NCBI RefSeq assembly: GCF_017603965.1
Contig: NZ_CP071955.1
Coordinates: 2,232,001 to 2,296,000, forward strand
Reading direction: 5' to 3'
Length of the DNA: 64,000 bases
DNA from: Xanthomonas fragariae
GTDB taxonomy: Bacteria > Pseudomonadota > Gammaproteobacteria > Xanthomonadales > Xanthomonadaceae
Positions 1 through 10,427 of this stretch are shown here, piece by piece. Position 1 is the stretch's first letter. Each line of letters starts with the position of its first letter. The notes below the pieces were generated by a model that saw only the letters and a program-made list of their open reading frames with translations, ran no database searches and was not told the origin of the DNA. The position numbers and the translations under genes were made by a program.

Positions 1-84
1 AGGTGCGTGACTGCACAACTTCACCGCACGCGCGCGTGCCGACAACCCGGCGTGGTCCACTCCGCAATGCACTCTTTGACACCA

Positions 85-1212
85 TCAATCAACCCGGCCA
101 GAACATTCCAGCACCCGCCCGATGCCGCTGCGGTCGATCTCACTTGCCGCCTTCGCCACTGCCGCGCGATTGCTATTGGACTCGAAGCCGATGCGGAAGT
201 GCAGCTCGCCAGCTGGCGTACGCGAGGAATGGATCGACGACAGATTGACCCCGTGCTGCTCGAACACATGCAGCAGCGCGCGTAGCGAACCGGGCTGATC
301 TTCCGGCAGATACACGCTTAGCGCCAGCGGCTCGGTGAGATCGGCTAGCAGGTAACCAACACGCTCATAGGTGTAGTTGCCCGCGGTAAGCGACTCGCGT
401 TGCAGCGCCTGCGCGTTGTCATCCAGGAACTGGCTGCGAAACTGCGCGCGCGCCGCGTCGTCGCCTTGTGCGACAAGTGCGCGCAGCTGCTGCAGTTGCA
501 GCAGCAGCCGATCGAGCATCTCGCCGACATACGGGTTGCCGAACTGGATGTCTTCGTAGATCGACGGATTGAGCGAGAGGATACGCGCAATCATCGCAGT
601 ATCCAGCTCGAACGATGCCGAGCGATACGGCATCAGCGCCCGCAGTTCGCCGAGCAGCGGCGCATAATCGCGCAAGGTGCCGGCCTGCACCAGATGGGTG
701 GCATGCACCATCGCCTGCACCAAGGCCATGACGCGGTCGTGGTGCTCGGGCGTGGCGTACACGCATTCGGCTTGCAACGCGGCGCACAGCGTTTGTACCC
801 ATTCTGACCAGCGCCGTAAGCGCGCTTCGCAAACCACCATCACCCGACCCTTCAAGGTCGGTGATTTGGGCGGTGAGGTCATCGGGTGCAAACCGACGAC
901 CTCTGCCTGGGATGCCAGCATTGCAGCGACCGGTGCCTGTTTGATCGAGGTGACATCCATCCACAACTGCGATGCCGCACGTGGGCCAGCGAGTTCGACA
1001 TAGCGCTCGATCAACGTTGCGGTATGTCGAATCGGCGCAGAAAAAATCAGCACATCCGCACGCTGCGCCAGCGTGGCCTCGTCCATGCCACCGACATCGG
1101 CCGGATCAAAGCCGATCACTTCCAGCTGCATGCACGTGCGCAAAAACTGCGCAAGCCAGCGCCCGTAAGCGCCAGCGATGCCGACAATGCCGACCACCGG
1201 CTGCGCCATCAT
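85..1212 (-). CDS. tyrA: Prephenate dehydrogenase with C-terminal ACT domain
   Basis: The 375-residue product matches prephenate dehydrogenase, which oxidatively decarboxylates prephenate to 4-hydroxyphenylpyruvate in cytoplasmic tyrosine synthesis. The N-terminus has a Rossmann nucleotide-binding start (VVGIVGIAGAYG, residues 6-17), followed near residue 108 by the family-like HPMTSP segment that lines the active site. The C-terminal part (about 295-365, LALSVYLPEDQPGSL onward) reads as an ACT domain, the usual site of tyrosine feedback. The start overlaps the stop of pdxY (ATGATG over TGA), so the two are translationally coupled. A second ATG one codon later is equally possible. Family assignment is firm; the regulatory ligand is inferred. 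Confidence 0.88.
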   Translation of the reverse strand: MMAQPVVGIVGIAGAYGRWLAQFLRTCMQLEVIGFDPADVGGMDEATLAQRADVLIFSAPIRHTATLIERYVELAGPRAASQLWMDVTSIKQAPVAAMLASQAEVVGLHPMTSPPKSPTLKGRVMVVCEARLRRWSEWVQTLCAALQAECVYATPEHHDRVMALVQAMVHATHLVQAGTLRDYAPLLGELRALMPYRSASFELDTAMIARILSLNPSIYEDIQFGNPYVGEMLDRLLLQLQQLRALVAQGDDAARAQFRSQFLDDNAQALQRESLTAGNYTYERVGYLLADLTEPLALSVYLPEDQPGSLRALLHVFEQHGVNLSSIHSSRTPAGELHFRIGFESNSNRAAVAKAASEIDRSGIGRVLECSGRVD

Positions 1213-2117
1213 GCCAGGCGCTCGACTGCAAAATGTGGTGCACCTGCGAGCGCGGCCGGCGCAGCAGCCAGCACATCGAACTCCTCGAAACCGGCAGCCA
1301 ACGTTGCTTCCAATGCGCTATGCACGCCACTGAGCGCGTAACCCACCGCCTGATCGAACGGCATATCGCGCAGCAGGAAACCGATCAGCAGCGCCATCAA
1401 CACATCGCCGGTACCGGCGACATCCACCGGCAAATGCGGCGTGGCCCAGCGATACACCGCATCATTGCTGACCGCCAAGGTCACCAACTCCCCCGGCGCA
1501 CCGGCGACGCTGTGCGCGAGTACCCACTGCGGGGCGCGCGCCAGCAAAGCGCGTGCAGCGACGATGGCATCGTCCTGGTCCAGACTCGGCAATCCGGTCA
1601 ATCGCCCGAGCTCAAAAGCATTGGGCGTGACCAGCCAGGCATGCGGCAACAGTCGCTCGGCGAAGACGCGCTCCAGTCCGGGTTCGACATACGGGCCGGT
1701 GTGCGTATCGCCGATCACCGGATCCAGGCAATAACGTAGCTGCGGCGCCTGCGGCAAGGTCTGTTCGAGCCAATCGGCGAAGACTTCGCCATTGGCCAGA
1801 CTGCCGAAGTAGCCGGACACCAGCATGCGCGCACGCTGCGGCAGGCCGCGTTCGGTGACACCGAGCAACAGATCAGCCAACCAGTCGGCAGGCAGGACGC
1901 GGCCGCGCAAGGTCGCATAGAACGGCGCATTGCTCAGTAGCGTGGTCGGCACTTCCGCCACGCGTAGCCCGAACGCACGTAGCGGTGGCACGGCAGCGCT
2001 GTTGCCGGCATGGCCATAAACCAATTGCGACTGCACCGAAATCACATCGATCGGCGAAGGACCATCCGGACGCTGACGGCGACCGTGGACGAGGTGGCTA
2101 TCGGTTGCATCGCTCAT
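1209..2117 (-). CDS. pdxY: Pyridoxal kinase PdxY
   Basis: Product of about 302 residues of the PfkB-like pyridoxal kinase family, which phosphorylates pyridoxal in the vitamin B6 salvage pathway. Visible signatures are SVQSQLVYGHAGN near the N-terminus (substrate pocket) and the C-terminal anion-hole motif DVAGTGDVLMALL. The frame is open further upstream to 2183, but the ATG at 2117 (MSDATDSH) places the first family motif at the usual distance. The gene overlaps tyrA by four bases and is probably co-transcribed with it. Confidence 0.85.
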   Translation of the reverse strand: MSDATDSHLVHGRRQRPDGPSPIDVISVQSQLVYGHAGNSAAVPPLRAFGLRVAEVPTTLLSNAPFYATLRGRVLPADWLADLLLGVTERGLPQRARMLVSGYFGSLANGEVFADWLEQTLPQAPQLRYCLDPVIGDTHTGPYVEPGLERVFAERLLPHAWLVTPNAFELGRLTGLPSLDQDDAIVAARALLARAPQWVLAHSVAGAPGELVTLAVSNDAVYRWATPHLPVDVAGTGDVLMALLIGFLLRDMPFDQAVGYALSGVHSALEATLAAGFEEFDVLAAAPAALAGAPHFAVERLA

Positions 2118-2297
2118 GGCGGCGGTCGTGTTGGAAGAGATGGCACCATTATCCGCGCAACGTCGAGAGCATGCTGTAGACACAGCGCACTGTAGAAACT
2201 CTACACACTAGAACAGCACGACGTCGAAACAGTGCGATGCCAAAGCAGCACATCGCTGCATTGCCAGGCGCAATGCCAGCACGCAGCTCAACATGAA

Positions 2298-2333
2298 ATG
2301 GCCCGGCGCGCAGCTTGCTGCATGCCGGGCCAT
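2298..2333 (-). terminator. Strong hairpin downstream of dnaJ
   Basis: ATGGCCCGGC and GCCGGGCCAT form a 10-bp perfect outer stem, continued by GCAGC/GCTGC. It lies 21 bases after the dnaJ stop codon and only a short T-rich stretch follows on the minus strand. It is probably the terminator or mRNA 3' stabiliser of the hrcA-grpE-dnaK-dnaJ cluster. The rest of the 237-base gap between dnaJ and pdxY shows nothing I recognise. Confidence 0.6.
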
Positions 2334-2354
2334 CGTTGGATCAGGCCGCCTGGA

Positions 2355-3488
2355 TCAAGACGTCATCCGATCCCAGAACCCCTTGACGCCATCGATAAAC
2401 GTGGCCGACTTGGGCGAATGCTTGCGTGCATCCTCACCGGTGAACGTCGCCTCGAACTGCTGCAGCAGCTCGCGCTGATCGGCAGTCAGATTCACTGGCG
2501 TTTCGACCACGACGCGGCAATACAGATCGCCTTCGCCGCGGCTGCGCACCGAACGCACGCCCTTGCCGCGCAGACGGAACAACTTGCCGGTCTGCGTCTC
2601 GGCCGGAATGCGGATTTCCGCTTCGCCGCCCAAGGTCGCCACGCGCACGGTGTCGCCAAGTGCCGCCTGCGAAATGCGGATCGGCACTTCGCAATGCAGA
2701 TCGTCGCCATCGCGCTGGAAGATTGCATGCTCGCGCACGCGCACTTCCACATACAGATCGCCTGGCGGCGTGCCGACCGGGCCGGCCTCGCCTTCGCCCG
2801 CCAGACGGATGCGGTCGCCGGTATCCACACCGGCGGGCACCTTGATCGACAGCACCTTGTGTTCTTCCACGCGACCGGCACCGTGGCACGTCTTGCAAGG
2901 ATTCTGGAGCAACGTGCCGCGCCCATCGCAATGCGGGCAGCTCTGCTGCATCGCAAAGATGCCGCGTTGAATACGTACTTGGCCACGTCCATGGCAGGTG
3001 CCGCACACGTCGACCTTACCGTCTTCCGAACCACTACCGTGGCAGGGTTCGCACTCGATCAGAGTCGGAATTTCGATGCGTCGCTCGATGCCGGCGACGG
3101 CTTCTTCCAGATCCAGCTCCAACACGTAACCGACGTCGGCGCCACGGCGCGCGGCGCGCGGACCGGCGGCGCCACCGCCGAAAATATTGCCGAAGATATC
3201 GCCGAAGATATCTCCCATATCCGGGCCACCCGGCCCACCATCACCACCGCCACCCATGCCGTGCTCGAACGCAGCGTGACCATGCGTATCGTAGGCGCGG
3301 CGCTTGTGGCCGTCCGACAATACTTCATAGGCTTGTTTGCACTCCTTGAACATCGCCTCGGCAGCAGCGTCGCCCGGATTGCGGTCCGGATGATGCTTCA
3401 TCGCACAGCGCCGATACGCCTTCTTCAGCTCATCGTCGCTGGCGCCACGGGCCACGCCCAGCACTTCGTAGTAATCGCGTTTGCTCAT
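2355..3488 (-). CDS. dnaJ: Chaperone DnaJ (Hsp40)
   Basis: 377-residue type I J-protein, the co-chaperone that delivers unfolded clients to DnaK and stimulates its ATPase. Domains in order: J domain (1-70) with the HPD triad at residues 33-35; Gly/Phe-rich linker (about 72-115) containing [12 protein letters not shown]; zinc-finger region with four CxxCxGxG-type repeats ([32 protein letters not shown]; about 140-205); C-terminal substrate-binding domains. Length matches the family. It follows dnaK with a 154-base gap, as expected for this heat-shock cluster. Confidence 0.97.
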   Translation of the reverse strand: MSKRDYYEVLGVARGASDDELKKAYRRCAMKHHPDRNPGDAAAEAMFKECKQAYEVLSDGHKRRAYDTHGHAAFEHGMGGGGDGGPGGPDMGDIFGDIFGNIFGGGAAGPRAARRGADVGYVLELDLEEAVAGIERRIEIPTLIECEPCHGSGSEDGKVDVCGTCHGRGQVRIQRGIFAMQQSCPHCDGRGTLLQNPCKTCHGAGRVEEHKVLSIKVPAGVDTGDRIRLAGEGEAGPVGTPPGDLYVEVRVREHAIFQRDGDDLHCEVPIRISQAALGDTVRVATLGGEAEIRIPAETQTGKLFRLRGKGVRSVRSRGEGDLYCRVVVETPVNLTADQRELLQQFEATFTGEDARKHSPKSATFIDGVKGFWDRMTS

Positions 3489-3642
3489 AAGCGGGGATTT
3501 TGGATTTCGTGATTCGTTTAAAACGCGAAAGCGAACAGCGCGCGCTGATCCGCCTTGGCGACGCGACGCGTAGAGGACATCGGGCGGAGACGCACACGCA
3601 CAAAAGCGTGCGAATCCCCGCTCACGACTCCCAAATCACGGC

Positions 3643-5568
3643 TTACTTCTTGTCGTCCTTGACCTCGGTGAACTCGGCGTCCACCACGTCATCGGCTGCC
3701 TTGGAGGCCTGCGCGTTGCCACTGGCTGTATCTGCAGCGCCGCCCTGTTCTGCTGCCGCAGCCGCTGCGTACAACGCCTGACCGGCCTCTTCCAGAGTCT
3801 TGCTGCGGGCTTGGATCTGCGCCTTGTCATCGCCCTTCATGGCGGTTTCCAGATCCGACAACGCCGCTTCCACCTTGCCGATCACGTCGCCGCCGACCTT
3901 GCTGCCATGCTCGGTGATTGCGGTGCGGGTGGCGTGGATCAGGCCATCGGCCTGGTTGCGGGTCTGCACCAGCTCCTGGAACTTCTTGTCTTCTTCGCGA
4001 TTGGCCTCCGCGTCGGCGACCATGCGCTGGATTTCTTGATCCGACAGACCAGAACCTGCCTTGATTTCGACCTTCTGTTCCTTGTTGGTCTTCTTGTCCT
4101 TGGCCGACACATGCAAGATGCCGTTGGCGTCGATGTCGAAGGACACCTCTACCTGCGGCATGCCACGCGGCGCCGGCTCGATTCCGGACAGATCGAACTT
4201 GGCCAGCGACTTGTTGAAGCGGGCCTGCTCGCGCTCACCCTGCAACACGTGCACGGTTACGGCCGACTGGTTGTCCTCGGCAGTGGAGAAGGTCTGCGAC
4301 GCCTTGGTCGGGATGGTGGTGTTCTTTTCGATAATCTTGGTGAACACGCCGCCCATGGTCTCGATACCCAGCGACAGCGGGGTCACGTCCAGCAGCAGAA
4401 CGTCCTTGACGTCGCCGGCCAGCACGCCGCCCTGGATCGCAGCGCCGACAGCCACGGCTTCGTCCGGGTTGACGTCCTTACGCGGTTCCTTACCGAAGAA
4501 ATCGGCGACCGCCCGCTGCACCTTCGGCATGCGGGTCATACCGCCGACCAGAATCACTTCGTCGATGTCGCTGCCGCGCAGGCCGGCATCGTTCAACGCG
4601 GTGCGGCACGGATCGATCGACTTCTTGACCAGATCTTCCACCAGCGCTTCAAGCTTGGCACGGGTCACCTTGATGTTGAGGTGCTTCGGGCCCGACGCAT
4701 CGGCGGTGACGTACGGCAGATTGACTTCGGTCTGCTGGCTGGTCGACAGCTCGATCTTGGCGCGCTCTGCAGCGTCCTTTAGGCGCTGCAGAGCCAACGG
4801 ATCCTTACGCAGATCGATACCCTGATCCTTGTTGAATTCGTCGACCAGATACTCGATGACGCGGTTGTCGAAGTCTTCGCCGCCCAGGAAGGTGTCGCCG
4901 TTGGTGGCCAGCACTTCGAACTGCTTCTCGCCGTCGACTTCGGCAATTTCGATGATCGACACGTCGAAGGTGCCGCCGCCCAAGTCGTACACCGCAATCT
5001 TGCGGTCGCCGCCGTTCTTGTCCAGGCCATAGGCCAGGGCCGCAGCAGTCGGCTCATTGATGATGCGCTTGACGTCCAGACCAGCGATGCGGCCGGCGTC
5101 CTTGGTGGCCTGACGCTGGCTATCGTTGAAGTACGCCGGCACCGTGATCACGGCTTCGGTGACCTTCTCGCCCAGAAAATCCTCGGCGGTCTTCTTCATC
5201 TTTTCCAGCACGCGCGCAGAAATTTCCTGCGGCGCCATGCGCTTGGCATCGCTGGTCTGCACCCATGCATCGCCGTTGTCGTGCGCCAGAATGCCGTACG
5301 GCACGTGCGAGATGTCCTTCTGCACTTCGGCGTCGGTGAACTTGCGGCCGATCAGGCGCTTCACCGCATAGAAGGTGTTTTTCGGGTTGGTCACCGCCTG
5401 GCGCTTGGCCGAGGCACCGACCAGCACCTCACCGTCCTTGGTGTAGGCGACGATCGAAGGCGTGGTGCGATCGCCTTCGGAGTTTTCGATGACGCGGGCT
5501 TTGCCGCCTTCCATGATCGACACGCACGAGTTCGTGGTGCCGAGGTCAATACCGATGATCTTACCCAT
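3643..5568 (-). CDS. dnaK: Chaperone DnaK (Hsp70)
   Basis: 641-residue Hsp70. The N-terminus is [19 protein letters not shown] (ATPase phosphate loop), followed by [20 protein letters not shown] and [13 protein letters not shown]. The substrate-binding domain begins after the [11 protein letters not shown] linker and the acidic C-terminus ends [10 protein letters not shown], the EEVD-like tail of bacterial DnaK. It folds and refolds cytoplasmic proteins with DnaJ and GrpE, encoded directly downstream and upstream. Confidence 0.98.
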   Translation of the reverse strand: MGKIIGIDLGTTNSCVSIMEGGKARVIENSEGDRTTPSIVAYTKDGEVLVGASAKRQAVTNPKNTFYAVKRLIGRKFTDAEVQKDISHVPYGILAHDNGDAWVQTSDAKRMAPQEISARVLEKMKKTAEDFLGEKVTEAVITVPAYFNDSQRQATKDAGRIAGLDVKRIINEPTAAALAYGLDKNGGDRKIAVYDLGGGTFDVSIIEIAEVDGEKQFEVLATNGDTFLGGEDFDNRVIEYLVDEFNKDQGIDLRKDPLALQRLKDAAERAKIELSTSQQTEVNLPYVTADASGPKHLNIKVTRAKLEALVEDLVKKSIDPCRTALNDAGLRGSDIDEVILVGGMTRMPKVQRAVADFFGKEPRKDVNPDEAVAVGAAIQGGVLAGDVKDVLLLDVTPLSLGIETMGGVFTKIIEKNTTIPTKASQTFSTAEDNQSAVTVHVLQGEREQARFNKSLAKFDLSGIEPAPRGMPQVEVSFDIDANGILHVSAKDKKTNKEQKVEIKAGSGLSDQEIQRMVADAEANREEDKKFQELVQTRNQADGLIHATRTAITEHGSKVGGDVIGKVEAALSDLETAMKGDDKAQIQARSKTLEEAGQALYAAAAAAEQGGAADTASGNAQASKAADDVVDAEFTEVKDDKK

Positions 5569-5710
5569 GGATACGCTCCTGATGATTCTGTAGCTGTGTC
5601 CGGCAACGCCGGGCCTGGCTGAGATGTGGGGGTGGTGCGCAGGTGTTCAAGCCACCTGTGCGAATCTGGGTTCCGTGCGAGCGCCTGGCAGTTCAGCCAG
5701 GCGCTGCCGC

Positions 5711-6229
5711 TCAGTCGTGTCTGGCCACGACCACCAGGGCCGGGCGCAGCAGACGATCGTTGAGCAGATAGCCTTTCTGGAACACCTGCACGATATGGCC
5801 CGGTGCAATGCCCTCGGCCTCGCCCTGGCTGATCGCCTGGTGATGCTCCGGGTTGAACGGCTGGCCAACCGGATCGAGCAGGGTCAGGCCGTTATCGGCA
5901 GCGACCTTGAGCAGCTGCTTGTAGGTCATGTCCAGGCCATCGCGCAGCGGACTGGGCTGGGTACCGGCAGCAGTCAGGCCCGCGTCAAGGCTATCGAACA
6001 CCGGCAGCAGCTCGCCTAACAGCTTCTCGTTGGCGAACTTGCGCGCGTTGTCGACATCGCGCGCAATGCGCTTGCGCTGGTTTTCCAGATCGGCGCGCTC
6101 GCGCAGGGCCTCGGCCTTGACCAGCGCGATCTCGCTGCGCAGCGACTCGATCTCGGCCTTGAGCGGATCGGCCTCGGGTGGGTTCTTTGACAAGTCTTCG
6201 GAGTCGAATTCCGGGTGGTCTTGGTTCAT
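5711..6229 (-). CDS. grpE: Nucleotide exchange factor GrpE
   Basis: 172 residues from the ATG at 6229 (MNQDHPEF). The N-terminal half is a long charged coiled coil ([19 protein letters not shown]) and the C-terminal half is the beta domain that opens the DnaK nucleotide pocket (ending [20 protein letters not shown], the GrpE signature region). The open frame extends upstream to 6313, but that extension crosses the putative heat-shock promoter and lacks family similarity, so the internal ATG was chosen. It lies 142 bases upstream of dnaK. Confidence 0.93.
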   Translation of the reverse strand: MNQDHPEFDSEDLSKNPPEADPLKAEIESLRSEIALVKAEALRERADLENQRKRIARDVDNARKFANEKLLGELLPVFDSLDAGLTAAGTQPSPLRDGLDMTYKQLLKVAADNGLTLLDPVGQPFNPEHHQAISQGEAEGIAPGHIVQVFQKGYLLNDRLLRPALVVVARHD

Positions 6230-6274
6230 ATACAGTTCCCGGGCAAGCGGAACGCCCGCCCCAATGTCACCCCG

Positions 6275-6301
6275 TATATGGGCGCTCGCGCGCGTTTCAA
6301 G
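6275..6301 (-). promoter_or_regulatory. Putative sigma-32 heat-shock promoter for grpE-dnaK-dnaJ
   Basis: On the minus strand CTTGAAA (6301-6295) is followed 12 bases later by CCCATATA (6282-6275). This closely matches the RpoH consensus CTTGAA-N13-CCCATnT. It lies about 45 bases before the chosen grpE start and just after hrcA. No CIRCE inverted repeat (TTAGCACTC-N9-GAGTGCTAA) is visible here. Confidence 0.6.
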
Positions 6302-6328
6302 CAAAACGATCACGCAGATCGATCCCGG

Positions 6329-7381
6329 TTATCGCGTGCCGGGCGGCTCCATGGCCGCGCCGAGCACCTGGGCGGCGGTCTCCACCAGCGGAATCACCCG
6401 GTCGTAGGCCATGCGTTTGGGTCCGATTACCCCCAGCACGCCCAGCACTTGGCCATTGGCGGTATACGGCGCGGTGACCAGCGAGACATCGTCCAACGAC
6501 ACCATGCCGGTTTCCTCGCCGATGAAGATGCGCACGCCCGGCGCCTGAATGGTGCGTTCGAGCAGCTGCAGAATCTCGCGCTTGCTGGCGAAGGTCTCGA
6601 ACAGCTCGCGCAGCCGGTCCAGGTCCGACAGGTCCTGCACACCCATCAGCCGGGTCTGCCCGGCCATCACCATGTCGTCGGCCTCGGCGGGCACCAGCGC
6701 CTCGCTGGCCAGATCCACGCTATGCGCAAGCAACTGTTCCATCTCGTTCTTGGCCATGCGCAGCTCGCGCAGCAGCGAGGCGCGGATGTCCGACAGCGCG
6801 CGCCCGGCGAATTGCGCATTGAGATAATTGGCCACCCGCTCCAATTCGGCAGGCTCGTACGCGCGGCGCGGCTCGATCACCCGGTTCTGCACTTCGTTGT
6901 CGGCAAACACCAGGATCGCCAGCACCCGCCGTGCGTCTAGTGAAACGAAGTCGATATGCCGAAACGCGAACTGCTCGCGCCGCGGCGCACTGACCACGCC
7001 GACGAAATGGCTCATCGCCGACAACATCTGCGAGGCGCTGCCCAGCAACGACTGCGTGCCGTTGCCGCTGGCCAGCTCTGCGCGCAGGCGGCGCACTTCT
7101 TCTTCGCCCGGCGGCTGCATCTGCATCAAGCTGTCGACGAACACTCGGTAGCCATGCGCGGTGGGCACTCGCCCGGCCGAGGTATGCGGGGAGCTGAGCA
7201 GCCCCACGTCTTCCAGATCGGCCAGAATATTGCGGATGGTCGCCGGGCTGACGTCCAACCCCGCATGCTGGGCCAACGTTTTGGAGCCCACCGGCTCGCC
7301 ATCGCGGATGTAGCGCGCGATCAAGGTGCGCAGCAACTGGCGAGCGCGGGGGTCGAGCATTGGGGACTGGGACGCGCGCAT
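6329..7381 (-). CDS. hrcA: Heat-inducible transcription repressor HrcA
   Basis: 350-residue HrcA. The N-terminal winged helix (RQLLRTLIARYIRDGEPVGS, then VSPATIRNILADLEDVGLL) is characteristic. The rest is the GAF-like dimerisation and GroEL-sensing region. HrcA represses heat-shock genes by binding CIRCE. No CIRCE is visible in this cluster, so its target is probably elsewhere (groESL is typical). An internal ATG at 7360 is an alternative start. Confidence 0.93.
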   Translation of the reverse strand: MRASQSPMLDPRARQLLRTLIARYIRDGEPVGSKTLAQHAGLDVSPATIRNILADLEDVGLLSSPHTSAGRVPTAHGYRVFVDSLMQMQPPGEEEVRRLRAELASGNGTQSLLGSASQMLSAMSHFVGVVSAPRREQFAFRHIDFVSLDARRVLAILVFADNEVQNRVIEPRRAYEPAELERVANYLNAQFAGRALSDIRASLLRELRMAKNEMEQLLAHSVDLASEALVPAEADDMVMAGQTRLMGVQDLSDLDRLRELFETFASKREILQLLERTIQAPGVRIFIGEETGMVSLDDVSLVTAPYTANGQVLGVLGVIGPKRMAYDRVIPLVETAAQVLGAAMEPPGTR

Positions 7382-7498
7382 GGGATCATCCGGTGAGACT
7401 GGGCATAGATAATGTCTGGCCCCGGGGATGACAAGCGTCCGATTCCCCGCCTGCGCTATCCCACCCTAAGCTTCCCCATAGCGTTCACACTCGACCCC

Positions 7499-9163
7499 AT
7501 GCTCAGACACCTTTCGATCAAGGATTTCGCCGTTGTTCGCGCCACCGAACTCGAATTCGGGCCAGGCATGACCGTGGTGTCGGGCGAAACCGGCGCAGGC
7601 AAGTCGCTGATGGTGGACGCACTTGGCTTTCTGTCCGGCTTGCGCGCCGATAGCGGCGTGGTCCGCCATGGCGCCGACCGCGCCGAGCTGTCGGCCGAAT
7701 TCCAGTTGCCGGCCGCGCATCCAGGCCTGAGCTGGCTGACTGACAACGAACTGGACGACGACGCGCAATGCCAGCTGCGCCGGATCATCCGCGCCGATGG
7801 CGGCTCGCGGGCCTGGATCAACGGCCGTCCGGTCACCTCGTCGCAACTGGCAGAGCTGGCATCGCGACTGGTGGAGATCCACGGTCAGCACGAGCACCAG
7901 GCATTGATGGCCCGTCACAGCCAGCTCGCCCTGCTCGACGCCTACGCCCGTAACAGCGCACAACGCGACCAGGTGCGGCAAGCCAGCCAACGCTGGCAGG
8001 CGTTGCTGGACGAGCGCGATGCGCTGTCGGCGCAAGGCGATGTTTCCGATCGCATCGGTTTTCTGGAACATCAGCTCGGCGAACTGGAGCGCGAAGACCT
8101 CGACCCGACCGCCATCGCAGCGCTGGACGTCAACCATCGTCGTCAAGCGCATGCCACCTCACTGATCGCTGCCTGCGACAGCGTCGCCCAGCAACTCAAC
8201 GGCGACGACGGCGCCTCGGCGCTTGGCCTGTTGCAAGACAGCCGCCACGACCTGGCCCGCGTCGCCGAGCACGAACCGCGGCTGGGCGACGTCGAGGCAC
8301 TGCTGGAAAGCGCCGTGATCCAGATCGAAGAAGCGCTGGCCCTGCTCGACCGCGTGCGCGACGACCTGGAGGCCGACCCGGTCCAGTTCGAGGCCATGGA
8401 ACGCCGACTCGGCCGCCTGCACGACTTGGCGCGCAAGCACCGCGTCGCCCCGCAAGAACTGGCCTCGCACCGCGACCATCTGAGCGCCGAGGTCGAGAGC
8501 CTGCGCGGCGCCGACGAACGCTTGCAGCAACTCGACAAGTCTATCGATACCGCCACCGGCGCGTGGCGCAGCGCCGCCGGCGCCCTCAGTGACAGCCGCA
8601 AGACCGCTGCCGAAGCACTCTCGGCCGCTACTACCACGCTGATCGGCGAGCTGGGCATGGGCGGCGGGCAGTTCCTGATCCAGTTGCTGCCGCAGGAAAC
8701 ACTGCGGCCGGACCCGAACGGCGCCGAGCGGGTGGAATTCCTCGTCGCCACCAATGCTGGGCAGCCGCCGCGCGCATTGCGAAAAGTCGCCTCCGGTGGC
8801 GAGCTGTCGCGGATTTCGTTGGCGATCGAGGTGGCCGCGCTCGGCTTGGACAGCGTGCCTACCATGGTGTTCGACGAAGTCGATTCCGGCATCGGCGGCG
8901 CAGTGGCCGACATCGTCGGGCAGAAGCTGCGCGCCCTGGGCGAACAGCGCCAGGTGTTGTGCGTGACCCATTTGCCGCAGGTCGCCGCCAAGGGCAATTC
9001 CCACTACCGGGTAAGCAAGGCACCGGTGGACGGCATGACGCAGAGCGCGGTCGAACTGCTCGGCCCGCAGGCCCGCCAAGAAGAACTGGCACGCATGCTG
9101 GGCGGCGTGGAAGTCAGCAAAGAGGCCCGCGCCGCAGCACGCAAGCTATTGCAGAGCATTTGA
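7499..9163 (+). CDS. recN: DNA repair protein RecN
   Basis: 554 residues from ATG 7499 (MLRHLSIKDFAVV), the usual RecN length. It is an SMC-like ATPase acting in double-strand break repair. Walker A is GETGAGKS (29-36), the centre is a long coiled coil (about 150-370), and the C-terminus carries the ABC signature ASGGELSRISLAIE and Walker B MVFDEVDSGIGG. The open frame begins at 7412, but the extra residues are not family-like. It is divergent from hrcA. Confidence 0.95.
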   Translation: MLRHLSIKDFAVVRATELEFGPGMTVVSGETGAGKSLMVDALGFLSGLRADSGVVRHGADRAELSAEFQLPAAHPGLSWLTDNELDDDAQCQLRRIIRADGGSRAWINGRPVTSSQLAELASRLVEIHGQHEHQALMARHSQLALLDAYARNSAQRDQVRQASQRWQALLDERDALSAQGDVSDRIGFLEHQLGELEREDLDPTAIAALDVNHRRQAHATSLIAACDSVAQQLNGDDGASALGLLQDSRHDLARVAEHEPRLGDVEALLESAVIQIEEALALLDRVRDDLEADPVQFEAMERRLGRLHDLARKHRVAPQELASHRDHLSAEVESLRGADERLQQLDKSIDTATGAWRSAAGALSDSRKTAAEALSAATTTLIGELGMGGGQFLIQLLPQETLRPDPNGAERVEFLVATNAGQPPRALRKVASGGELSRISLAIEVAALGLDSVPTMVFDEVDSGIGGAVADIVGQKLRALGEQRQVLCVTHLPQVAAKGNSHYRVSKAPVDGMTQSAVELLGPQARQEELARMLGGVEVSKEARAAARKLLQSI

Positions 9164-9493
9164 TCGGCAAGATTTGTCGGCCAGGGTCGGTGTTCCGGCG
9201 CCCGGCTGGCCTTGCTGGCTCAGGTGGCCGGATGGCCTGACCAGATACTGAGCCGTGGCCTGATTTGCGCGTGAGGCGGCTTGCAAATTGCGGCACCAAA
9301 GGCGCGGTATCGTGGGCGACGCTAGGACAACTCGTTAGTGGAACGCGCTAACTGCTAACGGCCAATTGCCAAGCCGATGACAGCAGTGCAACAACGGCAC
9401 GGGCGCTGCCGCCGGCGTAGATACAAGCGACTTCTCAAACGCACAAGGCAACCGAAGCCGCCTTGTCGTCGTCGCAGTCGCTGCGAGTTGCCT
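9164..9493. other. Intergenic stretch between recN and fur
   Basis: 330 bases between two convergent genes with no convincing reading frame. An inverted repeat GGCCAG/CTGGCC lies just after recN (about 9179-9211). AAGGCAAC (9445-9452) pairs with GTTGCCTT (9487-9494) at the fur stop and could serve as a weak terminator. Nothing else is recognised. Confidence 0.4.
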
Positions 9494-9904
9494 TTAGCGT
9501 GGACGCTTCTTGCGCACGTACAGCACCAGCGAATGCTCTTCCAGCTCATAGCCGTGCTTGGCCGCGATCTGACGCTGCAGCGCCTCGATCTCTTCACTCT
9601 CGAACTCGATGACGTGACCAGTATCCACATCGACCATATGGTCGTGATGGCCGCCGCGATCCAGCTCGTATACAGCCTGGCCGCCTTCGAAATTGTGCTT
9701 CAGCACCAGGCCGGCGGCCTCGAACTGAGTCAGCACCCGGTAGACCGTGGCCAGACCGATCTCGTCGCCGTGATCGAGTAGCTGGCGATAGATGTCTTCT
9801 GCGCTGAGGTGGTGGTGATTGCTCTTTTGCTCGAGCAGTTCCAGGATCCGCATACGCGGATGAGTGACCTTGAGCCCGACTTTGCGCAGGTCGTGGGTTT
9901 CCAT
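9494..9904 (-). CDS. fur: Ferric uptake regulator Fur
   Basis: 136 residues from ATG 9904 (METHDLRKVG). The winged helix contains LSAEDIYRQLLDHGDEIGLATVYR in two halves, and the metal-binding segment is GGHHDHMVDVDTGHVIEF. The C-terminus ends YVRKKRPR. It uses Fe2+ as co-repressor to silence iron-acquisition genes. The cysteine pairs of enterobacterial Fur are absent (DVDTG where E. coli has CLDCG), as in Pseudomonas-type Fur. It is divergent from bamE, with a 104-base shared promoter region. Confidence 0.95.
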   Translation of the reverse strand: METHDLRKVGLKVTHPRMRILELLEQKSNHHHLSAEDIYRQLLDHGDEIGLATVYRVLTQFEAAGLVLKHNFEGGQAVYELDRGGHHDHMVDVDTGHVIEFESEEIEALQRQIAAKHGYELEEHSLVLYVRKKRPR

Positions 9905-10008
9905 ACGTTCTCCGTTCATTGGCGATTTAGCGCCAGCTGCCTTCAAACGGGTCGCGGCGACCGGCGGGAGTGTATCATCGACGTGATTTCCTCAGCACTT
10001 ACTCCCCG

Positions 10009-10404
10009 ATGCGCAATCTCCTGCTGGTCGCCGCCGTTGCTCTCTCCACCGCTGGCTGCGGCATCATCTACAAGCAGCCGATCTACCAGGGTAATCTGAT
10101 CAAACAGAACGCCGTGGAGCAACTGCAGGTAGGCCAGAGCAAGCAGCAGGTCAGCGCGTTGCTGGGTACCCCCTCGATCCCCGATCCGTTCCATGCGCAG
10201 CGTTGGGACTATACCTCGACCCAGCGCGTGGACCGTCTGGCGCACACCGAGGTCAAGAACTTCACCGTGTTCTTCGAGAACGAGCAGGTGGCGCGCTGGG
10301 AAGGCGATTATTTCCCTTCCCAGGACGAGCAGTTGGCCAAATCGGCGCCCAAGCAGTTCGGCCGCAATCTGACACGCGACAAAAAGAAGCAGCGCGGCCG
10401 TTGA
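10009..10404 (+). CDS. bamE: Outer-membrane assembly lipoprotein BamE (OmlA/SmpA)
   Basis: 131 residues from ATG 10009. A lipoprotein signal peptide ends at Cys17 (ALSTAGC). The BamE fold follows, with VEQLQVGQSKQQVSALLGTP and the WDYTS...FTVFFEN strand pair. BamE is an accessory lipoprotein of the BAM complex that inserts beta-barrel proteins in the outer membrane. The pairing with divergent fur is the known Xanthomonas fur/omlA arrangement. The open frame continues upstream to 9970, but only this start gives a proper lipoprotein signal. Confidence 0.92.
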   Translation: MRNLLLVAAVALSTAGCGIIYKQPIYQGNLIKQNAVEQLQVGQSKQQVSALLGTPSIPDPFHAQRWDYTSTQRVDRLAHTEVKNFTVFFENEQVARWEGDYFPSQDEQLAKSAPKQFGRNLTRDKKKQRGR

Positions 10405-10427
10405 TGCATGAGGGTTGATGCATGAGG
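10400..10427. repeat. 14-bp perfect tandem duplication over the bamE stop codon
   Basis: GTTGATGCATGAGG occurs twice head to tail, and the first copy contains the TGA stop of bamE. It is probably a replication-slippage product and leaves the protein unchanged. Confidence 0.8.

Noticed and set aside
6230..6328. A CIRCE element controlling the grpE/dnaK genes
   Set aside because: TTAGCACTC-N9-GAGTGCTAA is not present upstream of hrcA, grpE, dnaK or dnaJ; only a sigma-32-like promoter is seen.
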